From assembly GCA_025766275.1 (NCBI GenBank), contig JAFKAC010000099.1:140479-204478 (forward strand): DNA of 64,000 bases, in the 5' to 3' direction. Of this stretch, positions 9,001 through 17,753 are shown one piece after another. The notes beneath the pieces are model-generated. The model saw only the letters and a program-made list of their open reading frames with translations, was not told the DNA's origin and did not search any database. A program made the position numbers and the translations under genes. This DNA is from Lactarius indigo. Lineage: Eukaryota > Basidiomycota > Agaricomycetes > Russulales > Russulaceae. Each line of letters starts with the position of its first letter. Position 1 is the first letter of the stretch.

Positions 9001-10743
9001 CGACTGACACGGCTGAAAGAAGCTAGACAGGACGCCCAACGCCTCATGAAAAAGGCGCAAGAGGCATGGGTGCGCAACAAAGATACGCCCAAATTCCGTA
9101 TCAATGACCTCGTGTGGTTAGAAGGGAAGCACCTTCGAACCAATCAACCCACGGCGAAATTAGCGGCGCGACGCCACGGACCTTTTAGGGTGATCCAGGT
9201 GATGTCGCCCTACAATTATCGATTGGAACTTCCCACACAATGGAGCATCCATCCAGTGTTCCACATCGATCTTCTCACGCCGTACAAGCAAACTCCCTTA
9301 CACGGGGAAAACTTCACGCGCCCACCACCAGAACTGATTGATGGAGAAGAGGAATACGAGGTCGAGGCCATTCTGGACTCTAGGCATTTCGGCAGGGGCA
9401 AACGCCTGCAATACCTTGTGAAATGGAAGGGGTATCCAGACTCGGAGAATCAGTGGGTCAACAAGGATGACGTCTTTGCGCCAGAAGCGCTCCGTCTATA
9501 CCAGGAAGCACAAGCGCGGGGGCAACAAGTTAAAACGAACAGCGCAAAGGTCGAAGGGAGTCAACCCTCTTTCCTCCGCTCTCTCACCTCTCACATGCCT
9601 ACTTCCCCTCTACGCCATGTCACCCAAGCAGCGCTCCTCGACTCCCTCGCACAAGACGCCCACGCCCTCTTGGCTGAGGACGACGACACCGAGGTACCCA
9701 ACCCTCAAATCACACCATGGACGCCTCTTAGACCAGCCGAGGGGCCTATCACCGCGCAAGAGTGGGCCCACGTCATCACCAGATTCCCAGACCCCACTAC
9801 TACCCCCGATGACGAATCCGCCGTCGTCCACGTCTTCAGAAACGACCGTGGAGAACGCGAGCCGATCGCCGCTATCCCCCCAAGCGACGACCTCATCGGC
9901 ATTCGCGGAGTTTTCCCGAGCAACGACCAGCGTTCAAGCGCTGATGGAGTACGAGCTGGAGGGGTGGAGGAGAGTAGCGGCGGAGTGGCAGAAGGAGCAG
10001 CTCGACTCCGCAGCGGCCCGACTGAGGGAGATGCGCGAGCGGCGGCAGCGATGGAGGCAGCTGAGGCTAGCCATGACGACGACGATTACTACCCGGCACG
10101 CCACGCCTTCCTTCGAACGAAAAGCGACCCTACTAATCCCCTCATCACGCCTTGGCTCGTCTACTCCGACGGGTCCCCCATGTATCGAGGACGTGTGCGC
10201 GTGCCTGGCGCCGCCGATCATCGTACGTTCACCGCCGCCGACGACCCCGCGCATGTCATTGCGCCTGAAGGGTTCCGGGCAAATCGACGACCCCATCACA
10301 TTCCATACCCCATCACCGGGCCCGACGGAGTAGAGCGGGACGCGTCCCACGTCCAACTCATCGGAGGGGCTGACCCCCTCATTCTAGGGGTCATACCGGG
10401 GTCACCGCACGTCTACGGTAAGCCCTTCTACGCTGAGCCGCACGTGTCCGCCGCTCTCCGCCCCACATACCCCCACGAAGACCTGGTCGTCTTCGAGGCG
10501 GACCGCATCACCGACCGAGCCCTCAACCGAATCAACGACGAGTCACTCACGGCTGAGGTTACGCGCTTCCGCGCGGCCAGCTACGAGTTAGACCGACTCC
10601 GCGCTCGAGTGGCCCAGCTCCGCGCCATGATCGAATGCGCGCAGGACGATCGCCGCGACTCCATTTATCGTCTGGAGCGCGCCACGGCACTCGAGCGTAT
10701 CGCCGATGAGCAACGCGACTGGCCGGCGAGGGACTTTCGGTGA
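6016..10743 (+). CDS. E3 pol with fused C-terminal extension
   Basis: The open frame of about 1575 codons is entered by -1 frameshift. Domains, with approximate residues: aspartic protease LVDSGATDNF (52); reverse transcriptase with KLRPVQDYRVIN and YMDD (403); RNase H EVDASGYAVGAVL (554); integrase H-H-C-C finger (758-800); DDE core (about 833, 894, 929). The chromodomain is at about 1115-1165, with EEYEVEAILDSR and LVKWKGYPDSENQW. About 410 further residues follow. They are acidic and low-complexity at first, then a conserved block with PEGFRANR and YGKPFYAEPH, and end in a coiled coil with RDSIYRLERAT. This extension is not a standard pol domain and is overprinted by a second ORF. All catalytic motifs look intact. 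Confidence 0.93.
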   Translation, partial: GFSGRLNPSVWVRALQCNSVIVTTRYRSLRIPVTVRTNYQTTEANALVDSGATDNFIKPSMAAKAGIPVQALETPRKIWNIDNTENKAGLITHYVNLEVKTRGQVKKMTFLATDLGSEDMVLGYPWLSTFEPTISWATATTHPDVQPVVLATTEELLTASTVRALITAEKEEILQELHEETFARATTSTELAILAKQQQTAAVLPPEYDEFSRLFNEQASHRFPPARPWDHAIDFKPSAPTAIDCKIYPMTQKEEGELREFLDEKLKQGYLRPSISPYASSFFFIKKKDGKLRPVQDYRVINSHTIRNQYPLPLIQDLILDLSNAHIYTKLDIRWGYNNIRIRDGDQEKAAFKTKFGLFEPTVMFFGLTNSPATFQAMMNHIYRDTIAKHERLGTTIRVYMDDIGIATHFDHDLAAHVSAVRDVLRVAKEHDLYFKLEKCLFHQPRMDYLGVILERGVTRMDPVKVQGIKDWPTPTKVKDVRSFLGFCNFYRLFIRGFANHAKPLTKLTRKDEEWRWTEVEEEAFNTLKRLVTEEPVLAHPVLQDPFELEVDASGYAVGAVLLQRKADGKRHPIGYYSATLSEAERNYDIYDLELLAIVKALRNWRPLLAGAPHKIKIYSDHLNLQYWKSPQKISRRVAREVLELSEYDFEIHHIKGKNNGRADALSRRPDYDQGAEDNSEVVVLPPEVFVRATNTAKTLTLDPNLLQPRHQQDEEVIKVWVDPHQLKKIQGEWYKDGRFVITGPASTHRVLIHDHHDLPIHGHPGIAKTQRILERHYWWPRLRKDVYEYVQGCAECQRNKVNTRPIRAALHPITPVLDALPFQTVAIDFITKLPTSEGHDSILTITDHDCSKASVFIPCREEITAEETAALYVNHVFKRFGLPRKIISDRDPRFTSKFTREACRILGVQQNISTAYHPRTDGQSERTNQWLEQYLRFWVNERQDNWTTYLPIAEFAHNNWPHEHTKQSPFQLLMGYDPRADWTDKPSPIPQVTARLTRLKEARQDAQRLMKKAQEAWVRNKDTPKFRINDLVWLEGKHLRTNQPTAKLAARRHGPFRVIQVMSPYNYRLELPTQWSIHPVFHIDLLTPYKQTPLHGENFTRPPPELIDGEEEYEVEAILDSRHFGRGKRLQYLVKWKGYPDSENQWVNKDDVFAPEALRLYQEAQARGQQVKTNSAKVEGSQPSFLRSLTSHMPTSPLRHVTQAALLDSLAQDAHALLAEDDDTEVPNPQITPWTPLRPAEGPITAQEWAHVITRFPDPTTTPDDESAVVHVFRNDRGEREPIAAIPPSDDLIGIRGVFPSNDQRSSADGVRAGGVEESSGGVAEGAARLRSGPTEGDARAAAAMEAAEASHDDDDYYPARHAFLRTKSDPTNPLITPWLVYSDGSPMYRGRVRVPGAADHRTFTAADDPAHVIAPEGFRANRRPHHIPYPITGPDGVERDASHVQLIGGADPLILGVIPGSPHVYGKPFYAEPHVSAALRPTYPHEDLVVFEADRITDRALNRINDESLTAEVTRFRAASYELDRLRARVAQLRAMIECAQDDRRDSIYRLERATALERIADEQRDWPARDFR
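9617..10333 (+). CDS. E3 overprinted ORF (+1 frame over the pol extension)
   Basis: From ATG at 9617 there are 238 codons, and the frame is open back to an ATG at 9467. The protein is Ser/Thr/Pro-rich at the start, then has a charged Trp-rich helix (EWQKEQLDSAA, RRQRWRQL) and a late motif GSGQIDDPITF. The same +1-frame ORF in E6 and E4 has RWQREQLHIAA and GSGSIEDPITF, so the alternate protein is conserved. The nucleotides also encode pol, whose residues at the late motif (GFRANRRPHHIP versus GFRVNRGSDYIP) are less similar. No transcript or initiation route is visible and no function can be assigned. Confidence 0.55.
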   Translation: MSPKQRSSTPSHKTPTPSWLRTTTPRYPTLKSHHGRLLDQPRGLSPRKSGPTSSPDSQTPLLPPMTNPPSSTSSETTVENASRSPLSPQATTSSAFAEFSRATTSVQALMEYELEGWRRVAAEWQKEQLDSAAARLREMRERRQRWRQLRLAMTTTITTRHATPSFERKATLLIPSSRLGSSTPTGPPCIEDVCACLAPPIIVRSPPPTTPRMSLRLKGSGQIDDPITFHTPSPGPTE

Positions 10744-10760
10744 GTCGGGGTCTCACGCTG

Positions 10761-10772
10761 AAAAGGGGGTGA
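10761..10772 (+). other. E3 polypurine tract
   Basis: AAAAGGGGGTGA directly abuts the 3' LTR and is shared with E4 and E6. Confidence 0.75.
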
Positions 10773-11312
10773 TGTCACGTTTTGGACTTTCTGTGTTATG
10801 GTACGACAGTGATTAGGACCCTTACTGTACCGGTTGCAACTACGGCGGTAAGGTAGATTAGTTGCGGACTTACTTACGGTGATACGGCGGTGCGATAGGT
10901 GATAAGATACGATAGCTGACTGATGACCGACGCCACTAGTACTGGTACTAGTAGTATTAGGGTTCGCGTTGTTTCTGCGATACGTTGGACGCTTACTTAC
11001 TGTGACTCATAGCGGCGCTTCTAAGCCCGCTCGAATTGTATTTAACCTGCCTTGTGAAGACCAAGATACGCCATCTTGGTCTTCTTGAATCGTCACTTGT
11101 TTCCTTTTTTATTTGCGACTCAATCTCTCTCATCTCTGAACCATAACTTGGTGTCCAACTTCGTTTGTGACAAGATAAGACTAAAGCCTTGCCGGTGTAC
11201 CTTCGCGTATTCACTAGGGCAAGCACACGGACCTCCGCGTCGTCGTGTCAAACGCTAAGTTGTTATCGCCTCCCCCGAGCTCAAGTCGAGCTGACGCTGT
11301 GACGGCGTTACA
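10773..11312 (+). repeat. E3 3' LTR
   Basis: A 540-bp copy that appears identical to 3424-3963, followed by the target duplication GACCT. Confidence 0.95.
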
Positions 11313-11317
11313 GACCT

Positions 11318-14300
11318 CACCGTTAAAACCGGAGGAAAGACCCAGAACCTTCGATTCCTTATCACAGATTTAGGAAACGACGAAGTCATACTGGGATACC
11401 CCTGGTTTACAGCTTTTGAACCCAAGTTCCACTGGCGAGATGCCACACTCGATGAAGAGTTCCAACCAGTGGTCATCACCAGTCTGCATCTGTCCGACGA
11501 AGCCGTGCCTCTTGAAGCAACTATCAAGGCATTGGAGACGTATCAACTGGACGAATCAGCCTGGGAACAGCTACAAGAAGAGGATGAACCTCATATCCGA
11601 CTGCGAAAAACAACCACAGCATCCGAACTAGCGCAGCAAGAAGCGGCCAAAAAACCCCAGAAGACCTTCGAAGAGATGGTCCCAGAAGAATACCGGAGAC
11701 ATCAGAAAGTTTTCAGTGAGGAAGCGTCCCAGTGCTTTCCCCCTTCACGCCCGTGGGACCATGCCATCGATCTAGTCCCAACCGCCCCTGAAACAATGGA
11801 TTGCAAAGTGTACCCACTCACAATCCCAGAAAACGAAAAATTAACAGAATTTGTAACCGAACACCTGGAAAAGAAGTACATCCAACCGTCCAAGTCCCCT
11901 TACGCATCTCCCTTCTTTTTCATCAAAAAGAAGGACGGGAAGCTACGCCCGGTACAGGATTACCGCCGCCTCAACGAACTAACCATAAAAAATCACTATC
12001 CACTCCCCCTAATCCCCGAACTTATTGACAAGATCCGAGAAGCAAGGCTTTACTCAAAGCTTGACATCCGATGGGGATACAACAATGTCCGAATCAAACA
12101 AGGGGACGAATGGAAGGCGGCGTTCAAAACAAATCAGGGGTTATTCGAACCGCGAGTCATGTTCTTTGGCCTCACTAACTCTCCCAGCACCTTCCAAACC
12201 ATGATGGACACCATCTTCCGGGAGTTAGTGTTGACAGGAGAAGTAATCGTCTACATGGACGATATCCTGATCGCAACCTCGGACGATCGCACCCACCACA
12301 GAATGATACTACACCAAGTCCTCGATCTGTGCGACAAACACGACCTATACATCAAACCGGAAAAATGCGTGTTCGAGGTCTATGAGGTGGAGTACCTGGG
12401 GCTAATCATTGGGTACGGACAACTGCGAATGGACCCAGTCAAAGTGCAAGGAGTCCGAGAATGGAAGGCGCCAACATCACTTAAAGAAGTACGAGCCTTC
12501 TTGGGATTTTGCAATTTCTACCGGCGGTTTATACGGGGATTCTCCACGATCGCGAGGCCCCTCCACGACCTTACAAAAAAGGACGTTCCCTGGGAATGGA
12601 CGGAAGCCAGACAAAAAGCCTTCGACACCATCAAAGAGCGAATCAGTTCAGAACCGGTCTTGCTATTCCCGAAACTAGATCAACCTTTCGAAATCGAAGT
12701 CGATGCTTCAAATTACGCCCTGGGGGCTGTCCTAAATCAGAAGGGGGAAGACAACAAAATGCACCCGGTCGCATTCTATTCCGAATCCCTATCAGAAGCT
12801 GAACGCAATTACGACATTTACGATAAGGAACTACTAGCAATTGTCAAAGCGTTACGCACTTGGCGAACATATCTCATAGGATCCCCCCACCTAATAACGA
12901 TCCATACAGACCACGCCAACCTGCAATACTGGAAAGAACCCAGAAAAATCAGTCGACGAGTGGCGCGGGAGTTCCAAGAACTGTCGGAGTACAACTTCAT
13001 ACTCAAACATATCCCGGGTACCAAGAATACGCAAGCAGACTCCTTATCAAGAAGACCTGATTACAATGACGGCACCAGCGACAACGACCACGTCATAGTA
13101 CTCCCAGATGAGGTATTTCTTAAAGTCACCCAAATGTCCATGCACGACATGGATATATGGACTCAAATCGCACAAAACATGGACGAAGCCGCACTCCTCC
13201 CGTGGATAGAACCCCACAACCTAAAGAAACATGATGGGCTGTGGTGGAAAGGCGACGCTCTCGTTGTTGTGGGAAACAACGAACTTAAACGGGGGGTAAT
13301 CACCTTTTTCCACGATACTCCAAGCGCGGGACACCCAGGAATTGCAAACACCCTAGAGCTATTACGACGCGACTTCTGGTGGCCTAACATGCGCAAAGAT
13401 GTGGAAGCCTACGTCAAGGGGTGTGCAACGTGCCAGAGCAACAAGATCAACCATCACCGACAGAAGCCCCACTTATTCCCTATCACTACCGAACCATCGG
13501 CTGAACCGTTTGAGGTGGTAGCCATGGACTTCATAGTCAAACTCCCGATATCAAAAGGATTTGACTCAATCCTCACCGTCACAGACCACGACTGTTCAAA
13601 AGCGGCAATATTCATACCGTGTAACGAAGCCATAACGTCGGAAGGAGTGGCAAAACTTTATCTCTGGCATGTCTACCCCCATTACGGCTTACCCCGAAGG
13701 ATCATATCCGATCGAGATCCAAGATTCGCGTCGACGTTCATGCGACAATTATGTAAAACGTTGGGGATACAGCAAAACGTATCATCAGCGTATCACCCGC
13801 AAACAGATGGTCAATCGGAACGAACAAACCAATGGTTAGAACAATACTTACGACATTGGTGTAACGTGCAACAGGACAACTGGGCGGAAATTCTACCCAT
13901 GGCGCAATTTGCTCACAATTCTTGGAGAAACGCCACCACCAAGCACTCCCCCTTTTCTCTTATCATGGGGTGGGAACCACGAACTGCGTGGACACCAAAA
14001 CCATCACACAGCCCCACAGTGGATCAGAGATTAGAAGAATTGCAGATACTCCGGCAACACGCGCAAGATAGTATCAAGCACGCGCAACACCTCATGGCCC
14101 AACGAGGAAAAACAGGGTTCACACCTTATCAGCAAGGGGATCAAGTATGGTTAGAAGGGACCAATCTCCGCACCTTCCACCCCACAAGCAAACTAGCCCC
14201 GAAGCGGTACGGACCCTTTAAAATCGCCAAGGTTCTATCAGACATTTCGTACGAACTGGAACTTCCGGCATCGTGGAAAATACACCCAGTATTCCATGCG

Positions 14301-14582
14301 AACCTTCTGACACCATACAAGGAAACGGAGATGCATGGCGCAAACTATACCCGACCTCCACCGGACCTTATTGATGGAGAAGAGGAGTATGAAGTGGAAC
14401 GGATCGAAGATGCCCAGGAACGAGGAAGGGGGCGTAAACTCCACTACCTAGTAAAGTGGAAGGGATTCCCACCAAGCGATAACACATGGGAACCCGCAAC
14501 AAACATGACCCACGCCACAGACGTCATCAAAGACTTCTATCAACGACATCCGACCGCCAAGGGGGCTGGACGAACGATATAA
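11318..14582 (+). CDS. E2 pol, 3' part: RT, RNase H, integrase, chromodomain
   Basis: This continues the protease frame broken at 3423. In order it shows ITDLGNDEVILGYPW (end of protease region), reverse transcriptase with KLRPVQDYRRLN and catalytic YMDD, RNase H with EVDASNYALGAVL and TDHANL, and an integrase zinc finger with H-H-C-C ending GCATCQSNK. The DDE core includes DRDPRFAS and TDGQSERTNQWLE. The C-terminal chromodomain has EEYEVERIEDA and LVKWKGFPPSDNTWEP and carries the three aromatic cage positions (Y, W, F). Pol ends 40 nt before a separate ORF3, without the fused extension found in E3, E4 and E6. No internal stop is seen. Confidence 0.93.
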
Positions 14583-14621
14583 AGACACCCTGTTCGCATC
14601 CCCATATCCCTCAGCCCAAAG

Positions 14622-16070
14622 ATGACCAACACCCCAGTATCCGACACCACCCTCGTCAACATCCTCAGCAACCCCCAACTCGAGGCCGCCCTCGAACGAG
14701 GGATTGTTACCATCAATATCACCGACATTCCTCGCCTGTCACCACCACCGTCCCCCCAACATGTCACCATCACCGCCCATATTCCTATCAAACGAGAACC
14801 TGGGGAACTCACCCCGTCAACACCGGAGGAAGGGCAATACTCTCCAACACCACCCCCTCAGCAACAGTCGACCCCACCACCTGAGCCACAACATCAATCA
14901 CCACCATCGTCCCCATCATCTACCCCACCTCCACCTCTAGAACCGTTTACCCCGGTTCGCGTCCACACCCCCATTGACTACAACCGACCCGATTCCCCTC
15001 CTGACGACACAGACGACCCTGGTGCCCCATTCTTTCCGAATACCCCTGGTACCCCCAAGTACTACCCATTACAGATCCCGCTACCAGACGGTGGATCTAA
15101 TCCAGCGAAGTATATTTACTATCGCAAGGGGTTCACCGAGGTAGTGGGGACAATGGGTGCGGGACAACCCCACTACGGTGAGGAGGTCTACCTCTCGTCA
15201 CTCAGGCCGAATGTCTCGGCGCCACCTTTTACCGCGGAACAACTACAGTTCTTTGATCCTCACGACATCCGCGCCTGTGCTCTGGACGAAACACTCATAG
15301 AGCTTAACTCGCCTCGTCTCACGGCTGAGATTACTAGGTTGAGGACAGGACTTTTAGCGCTCAAGGAGCTTGACGAGAAGTACGAGAAGCTGGAGGAGGA
15401 CACACACAAACTACGAGCGGAACGACTCACGGTCGACTTGATGCTAGCCAGCACCAAGAGACGCCTTCAGTACGCGGGGGCATTGGCTACCATCGGCAAC
15501 GAATATGTACGTATGATGGCCCTACCAGCCCCACTTCGCCACTCCCGTTACGCCATTCCATTCTCCCCACGACGCGGAGGACCATTAGAATTCCCCCGCC
15601 TCGCCGACAAACCCCACCGCCGACGCTGCTATCATTGCAACAGCCCCCACCACATCGTACGCGATTGTCCCACCAGACCGCGACCTGCCTGCCGACATTG
15701 CCAAAGCCAGGAACACCAATCCCACCGGTGCATATTCCGCCGTGCGGGTATGGTCGAAGAAGTGATCACGACCCATCAGGCAGATGAACGCATACGGCAA
15801 GCAGTGACTACGGAGGCCACCACCTCTTTTACCATCCCCGAACCACCCACGATCGCGGCCCACACTCAAGGGAGATGGTGTGGGCGATGCTTCCGTACTG
15901 ATGCCAATCATGACGAGATTCGATGCCCACAGTACGAAATGTGTCGCAAGTGTGGCAAGCGCGGACCCTTCCTCTTCCTTAAAACGCATTACTGTCGACT
16001 CGACATTTCTCCGTGGCCGGAGAATGACCTCGACGCTGACATCTATGACCTCATAGATCCGGAGTCCTGA
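14622..16070 (+). CDS. E2 ORF3: coiled-coil protein with four CCHC-like zinc knuckles
   Basis: The protein has 482 residues, an ATG start with A at -3, and begins 40 nt after pol. Residues about 25-140 are Pro/Ser/Thr-rich. Residues about 150-290 resemble the pol C-terminal extension of E3 and E6: a P-L-P-D-G block, HYGEEVYLSSL matching HVYGKPFYAEP, and LTAEITRLR matching LTAEVTRFR in a predicted coiled coil. The C-terminal third has two perfect CX2CX4HX4C knuckles, CYHCNSPHHIVRDC and CRHCQSQEHQSHRC. Two variants follow, starting CGRC and CRKC. No signal peptide or membrane segment is seen, so it is not an envelope. A second nucleocapsid-like or RNA-chaperone role is a guess. How it is translated is unknown. 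Confidence 0.8.
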   Translation: MTNTPVSDTTLVNILSNPQLEAALERGIVTINITDIPRLSPPPSPQHVTITAHIPIKREPGELTPSTPEEGQYSPTPPPQQQSTPPPEPQHQSPPSSPSSTPPPPLEPFTPVRVHTPIDYNRPDSPPDDTDDPGAPFFPNTPGTPKYYPLQIPLPDGGSNPAKYIYYRKGFTEVVGTMGAGQPHYGEEVYLSSLRPNVSAPPFTAEQLQFFDPHDIRACALDETLIELNSPRLTAEITRLRTGLLALKELDEKYEKLEEDTHKLRAERLTVDLMLASTKRRLQYAGALATIGNEYVRMMALPAPLRHSRYAIPFSPRRGGPLEFPRLADKPHRRRCYHCNSPHHIVRDCPTRPRPACRHCQSQEHQSHRCIFRRAGMVEEVITTHQADERIRQAVTTEATTSFTIPEPPTIAAHTQGRWCGRCFRTDANHDEIRCPQYEMCRKCGKRGPFLFLKTHYCRLDISPWPENDLDADIYDLIDPES

Positions 16071-16090
16071 AGTCGAGGCGTCTTCAGACC

Positions 16091-16104
16091 AAGACGGGGG
16101 GTAA
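16091..16104 (+). other. E2 polypurine tract
   Basis: The purine-rich run AAGACGGGGGG directly abuts the 3' LTR. In LTR retrotransposons this run primes plus-strand DNA synthesis. Confidence 0.7.
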
Positions 16105-16671
16105 TGTTACGATTTTCTTGGACTCGTTTCTTTCCTTACCATTATTTCCTTCCCACACTATACGAGCCCTGTACGACTACGCGGACTTTACGATTACCCG
16201 GTTTCTATCACGCGCCTTGCTTATCGACGCTTTCTTTTGATAAAGCTTGACATGTGCCAGTTTCCGACCTGCTTCCTTTCACGCGCAACCCCGCGTGATC
16301 CTCCCTTGTTCCCGATATATCCCTGCTTTGTTCCCTTTATGCCCATTCCTTTCTTCCCTGGTTTGGCGATGGCACCATCTGTTTGTGATGGCCATACAAT
16401 ACGATTTCTATTTAACTCTAGTCATACCTAGCTTGTACGGTAGACTAGACTTCTTGTGTAATACTACACTCGTCTACGCGAAGTCTCCCTGACCCCGATC
16501 CTTGTTTCTGCTAGACCTTCGAGTCTTAGCTCTCCTCTATAGCCCAAGTGACACACGTCCTTGTGGCTCTTGTGCATCATCTCTACTGAAGTCGAGCCTT
16601 TGAGCTTTGACTACCGCGCGATTGACTGACTTAGTACAGGTCGTACTTAACGCCCCTGTAGTGGCGTTACA
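16105..16671 (+). repeat. E2 3' LTR
   Basis: The second 567-bp copy, begins TGTTACG and ends GTTACA. It is followed by the target duplication GCGTA and the remainder of the E1 LTR. Confidence 0.95.
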
Positions 16672-16676
16672 GCGTA

Positions 16677-16860
16677 AGTATCTCAAACCCTAGTACTACT
16701 AGTACTAGTATCGGTGGCGTCCGTTCTCAGTCAGCTATCAGTACCGTATCTCCTATCGTATCACCGTATCACCGCGTTATTGTAGGTAAGTCCGCAACTA
16801 ATATACCTTACCGCTGTAGTTGCAACCGGTACAGTAAGGGTCCTCAGCAGAAACGTGACA
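16677..16860 (-). repeat. E1 LTR, outer part, displaced by E2
   Basis: This is the reverse complement of the outer (U3) half of the E3-type LTR and continues the segment that ends at 971. The terminal motif is CGTGACA, the complement of the family's TGTCACG start. Relative to E3 there is a small deletion near the end and many substitutions, so E1 is an older member. Beyond 16860 the sequence changes to CpG-poor DNA, so this marks the outer boundary of E1. Confidence 0.75.
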
Positions 16861-17226
16861 AGTGTCTTGATGCTGGATAGCTGTTGGAGAATGACATAGG
16901 ACCATCTCACATGCACAAGATCCAGTGAGCACAAGAGTCATGAATTGGGCAATATGCTCAACATACAATCATCAACCCTCTGATACTTCACATGGTCGTA
17001 ATACATCATCTTTGACACCAGGTGAAGTATCTTGCAGTGTCTTAAGCATCCACATTTATAGGTACATGCCCATGGGTCACCTGATGTTGGCATCAGATCA
17101 GTCCAGAGTTACAGAGTACATGGAGAGTGACAATGCCAAGAAGTCTCCAGAAATACAATATCAGAAAGAAAGAAAGAAACAGACACAGATAGCAGCTGAG
17201 GGTCAAGACAAGAGCCAGAGCCAAAG
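16861..17226. other. CpG-poor spacer between the two stacks
   Basis: No gene is supported. This stretch and 39094 onward were one continuous sequence before E4 inserted. Only one CpG is visible in the 366 bp, unlike the flanking elements. The last five bases, CAAAG (17222-17226), are the E4 target site. Confidence 0.6.
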
Positions 17227-17733
17227 TGTTACGGTACGGACTTGATGACTCATTACATACGACTCATGACCGGTTATGACTACGGTCCGGTATCAGCATT
17301 AGTCATGGACTCTTACATCATATCAGTCAGCATAGTAGTTCACATGTGATTGTGACTCATGTATGACTCATTCCTAGGATAGCGATACTAGGGTTCGAGC
17401 TAGTTACGCTATTGGTTGCTTACTATTCCAGCAGCGCTTTAAAGCCCGCGCGTATCTGTATAAGTAGTAGACTCGGAAGACCAAGAGTCCCCATCTTGAT
17501 CTTCTTCAATCCACCACTTGACTTGTCTTCTATCTGCCTTAATCTCTGACTAAGTGTGTTCCCACTTCTATCCACCAAGGGATAGTACTTCTTTGTCTTT
17601 GCTGCAGCGTGTGCCAGTGTGCCCCTGTTCAGCTTGTGTTGGGTTGATACGGAATCCCCATTCACCTGATCTTCGCTAAGTCGATTACGCCTTCTCAGAG
17701 TCCAAGTTGGACTAACGCCAGTGGAGCGTAACA
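17227..17733 (+). repeat. E4 5' LTR
   Basis: This 507-bp LTR starts TGTTACGG and ends CGTAACA. TATAAG at 17459 is 34 bp before ATCTTGATCTT (17493-17503). That 11-mer carries a G-to-A change, so it no longer pairs perfectly with the PBS; the 3' LTR copy keeps ATCTTGGTCTT. Confidence 0.93.
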
Positions 17734-17735
17734 TT

Positions 17736-17746
17736 AAGACCAAGAT
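17736..17746 (+). other. E4 primer-binding site (self-priming)
   Basis: AAGACCAAGAT lies two bases after the 5' LTR, as in E3 and E6. Confidence 0.7.
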
Positions 17747-17753
17747 CCTCATC

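Larger units (their letters stand above)
3424..11312 (+). mobile_element. E3: intact chromovirus LTR retrotransposon nested in E2
   Basis: The 7.9-kb element has 540-bp LTRs that look identical by eye and a perfect target duplication GACCT. Gag and pol are both open over 683 and about 1570 codons, with PBS, slippery site and polypurine tract present. This is the youngest insertion in the window and potentially active. It is the reference copy for the older fragment E1. Confidence 0.96.
972..16671 (+). mobile_element. E2: chromovirus LTR retrotransposon, nested in E1 and host to E3
   Basis: The element has 567-bp LTRs at both ends and a perfect 5-bp target duplication GCGTA at 967-971 and 16672-16676. 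The internal order is PBS, gag, protease-RT-RNaseH-integrase-chromodomain, a separate third ORF and a polypurine tract. The LTRs differ at one site by eye (1422 versus 16555), so insertion is recent. E3 is inserted in the protease-RT linker and, apart from E3, all three ORFs are open. If E3 is discounted the element is about 7.8 kb. It inserted into the older minus-strand LTR of E1. Confidence 0.95.

Noticed and set aside
14486..14884. 132-codon +1-frame ORF across the E2 pol/ORF3 junction as a counterpart of the E3/E6 overprinted ORF
   Set aside because: It lacks the WQ-E-Q-L helix and the GSG-DPITF motif, and is only Pro/His/Thr-rich chance reading.
14622..16070. ORF3 of E2 as a retroviral-like envelope
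   Set aside because: There is no signal peptide, transmembrane segment or glycosylated ectodomain pattern. It has zinc knuckles and a coiled coil instead.
16925..17245. 106-codon ORF running into the E4 LTR
   Set aside because: It begins at GTG, ends inside the LTR and has no domain. It is interrupted pre-insertion DNA.
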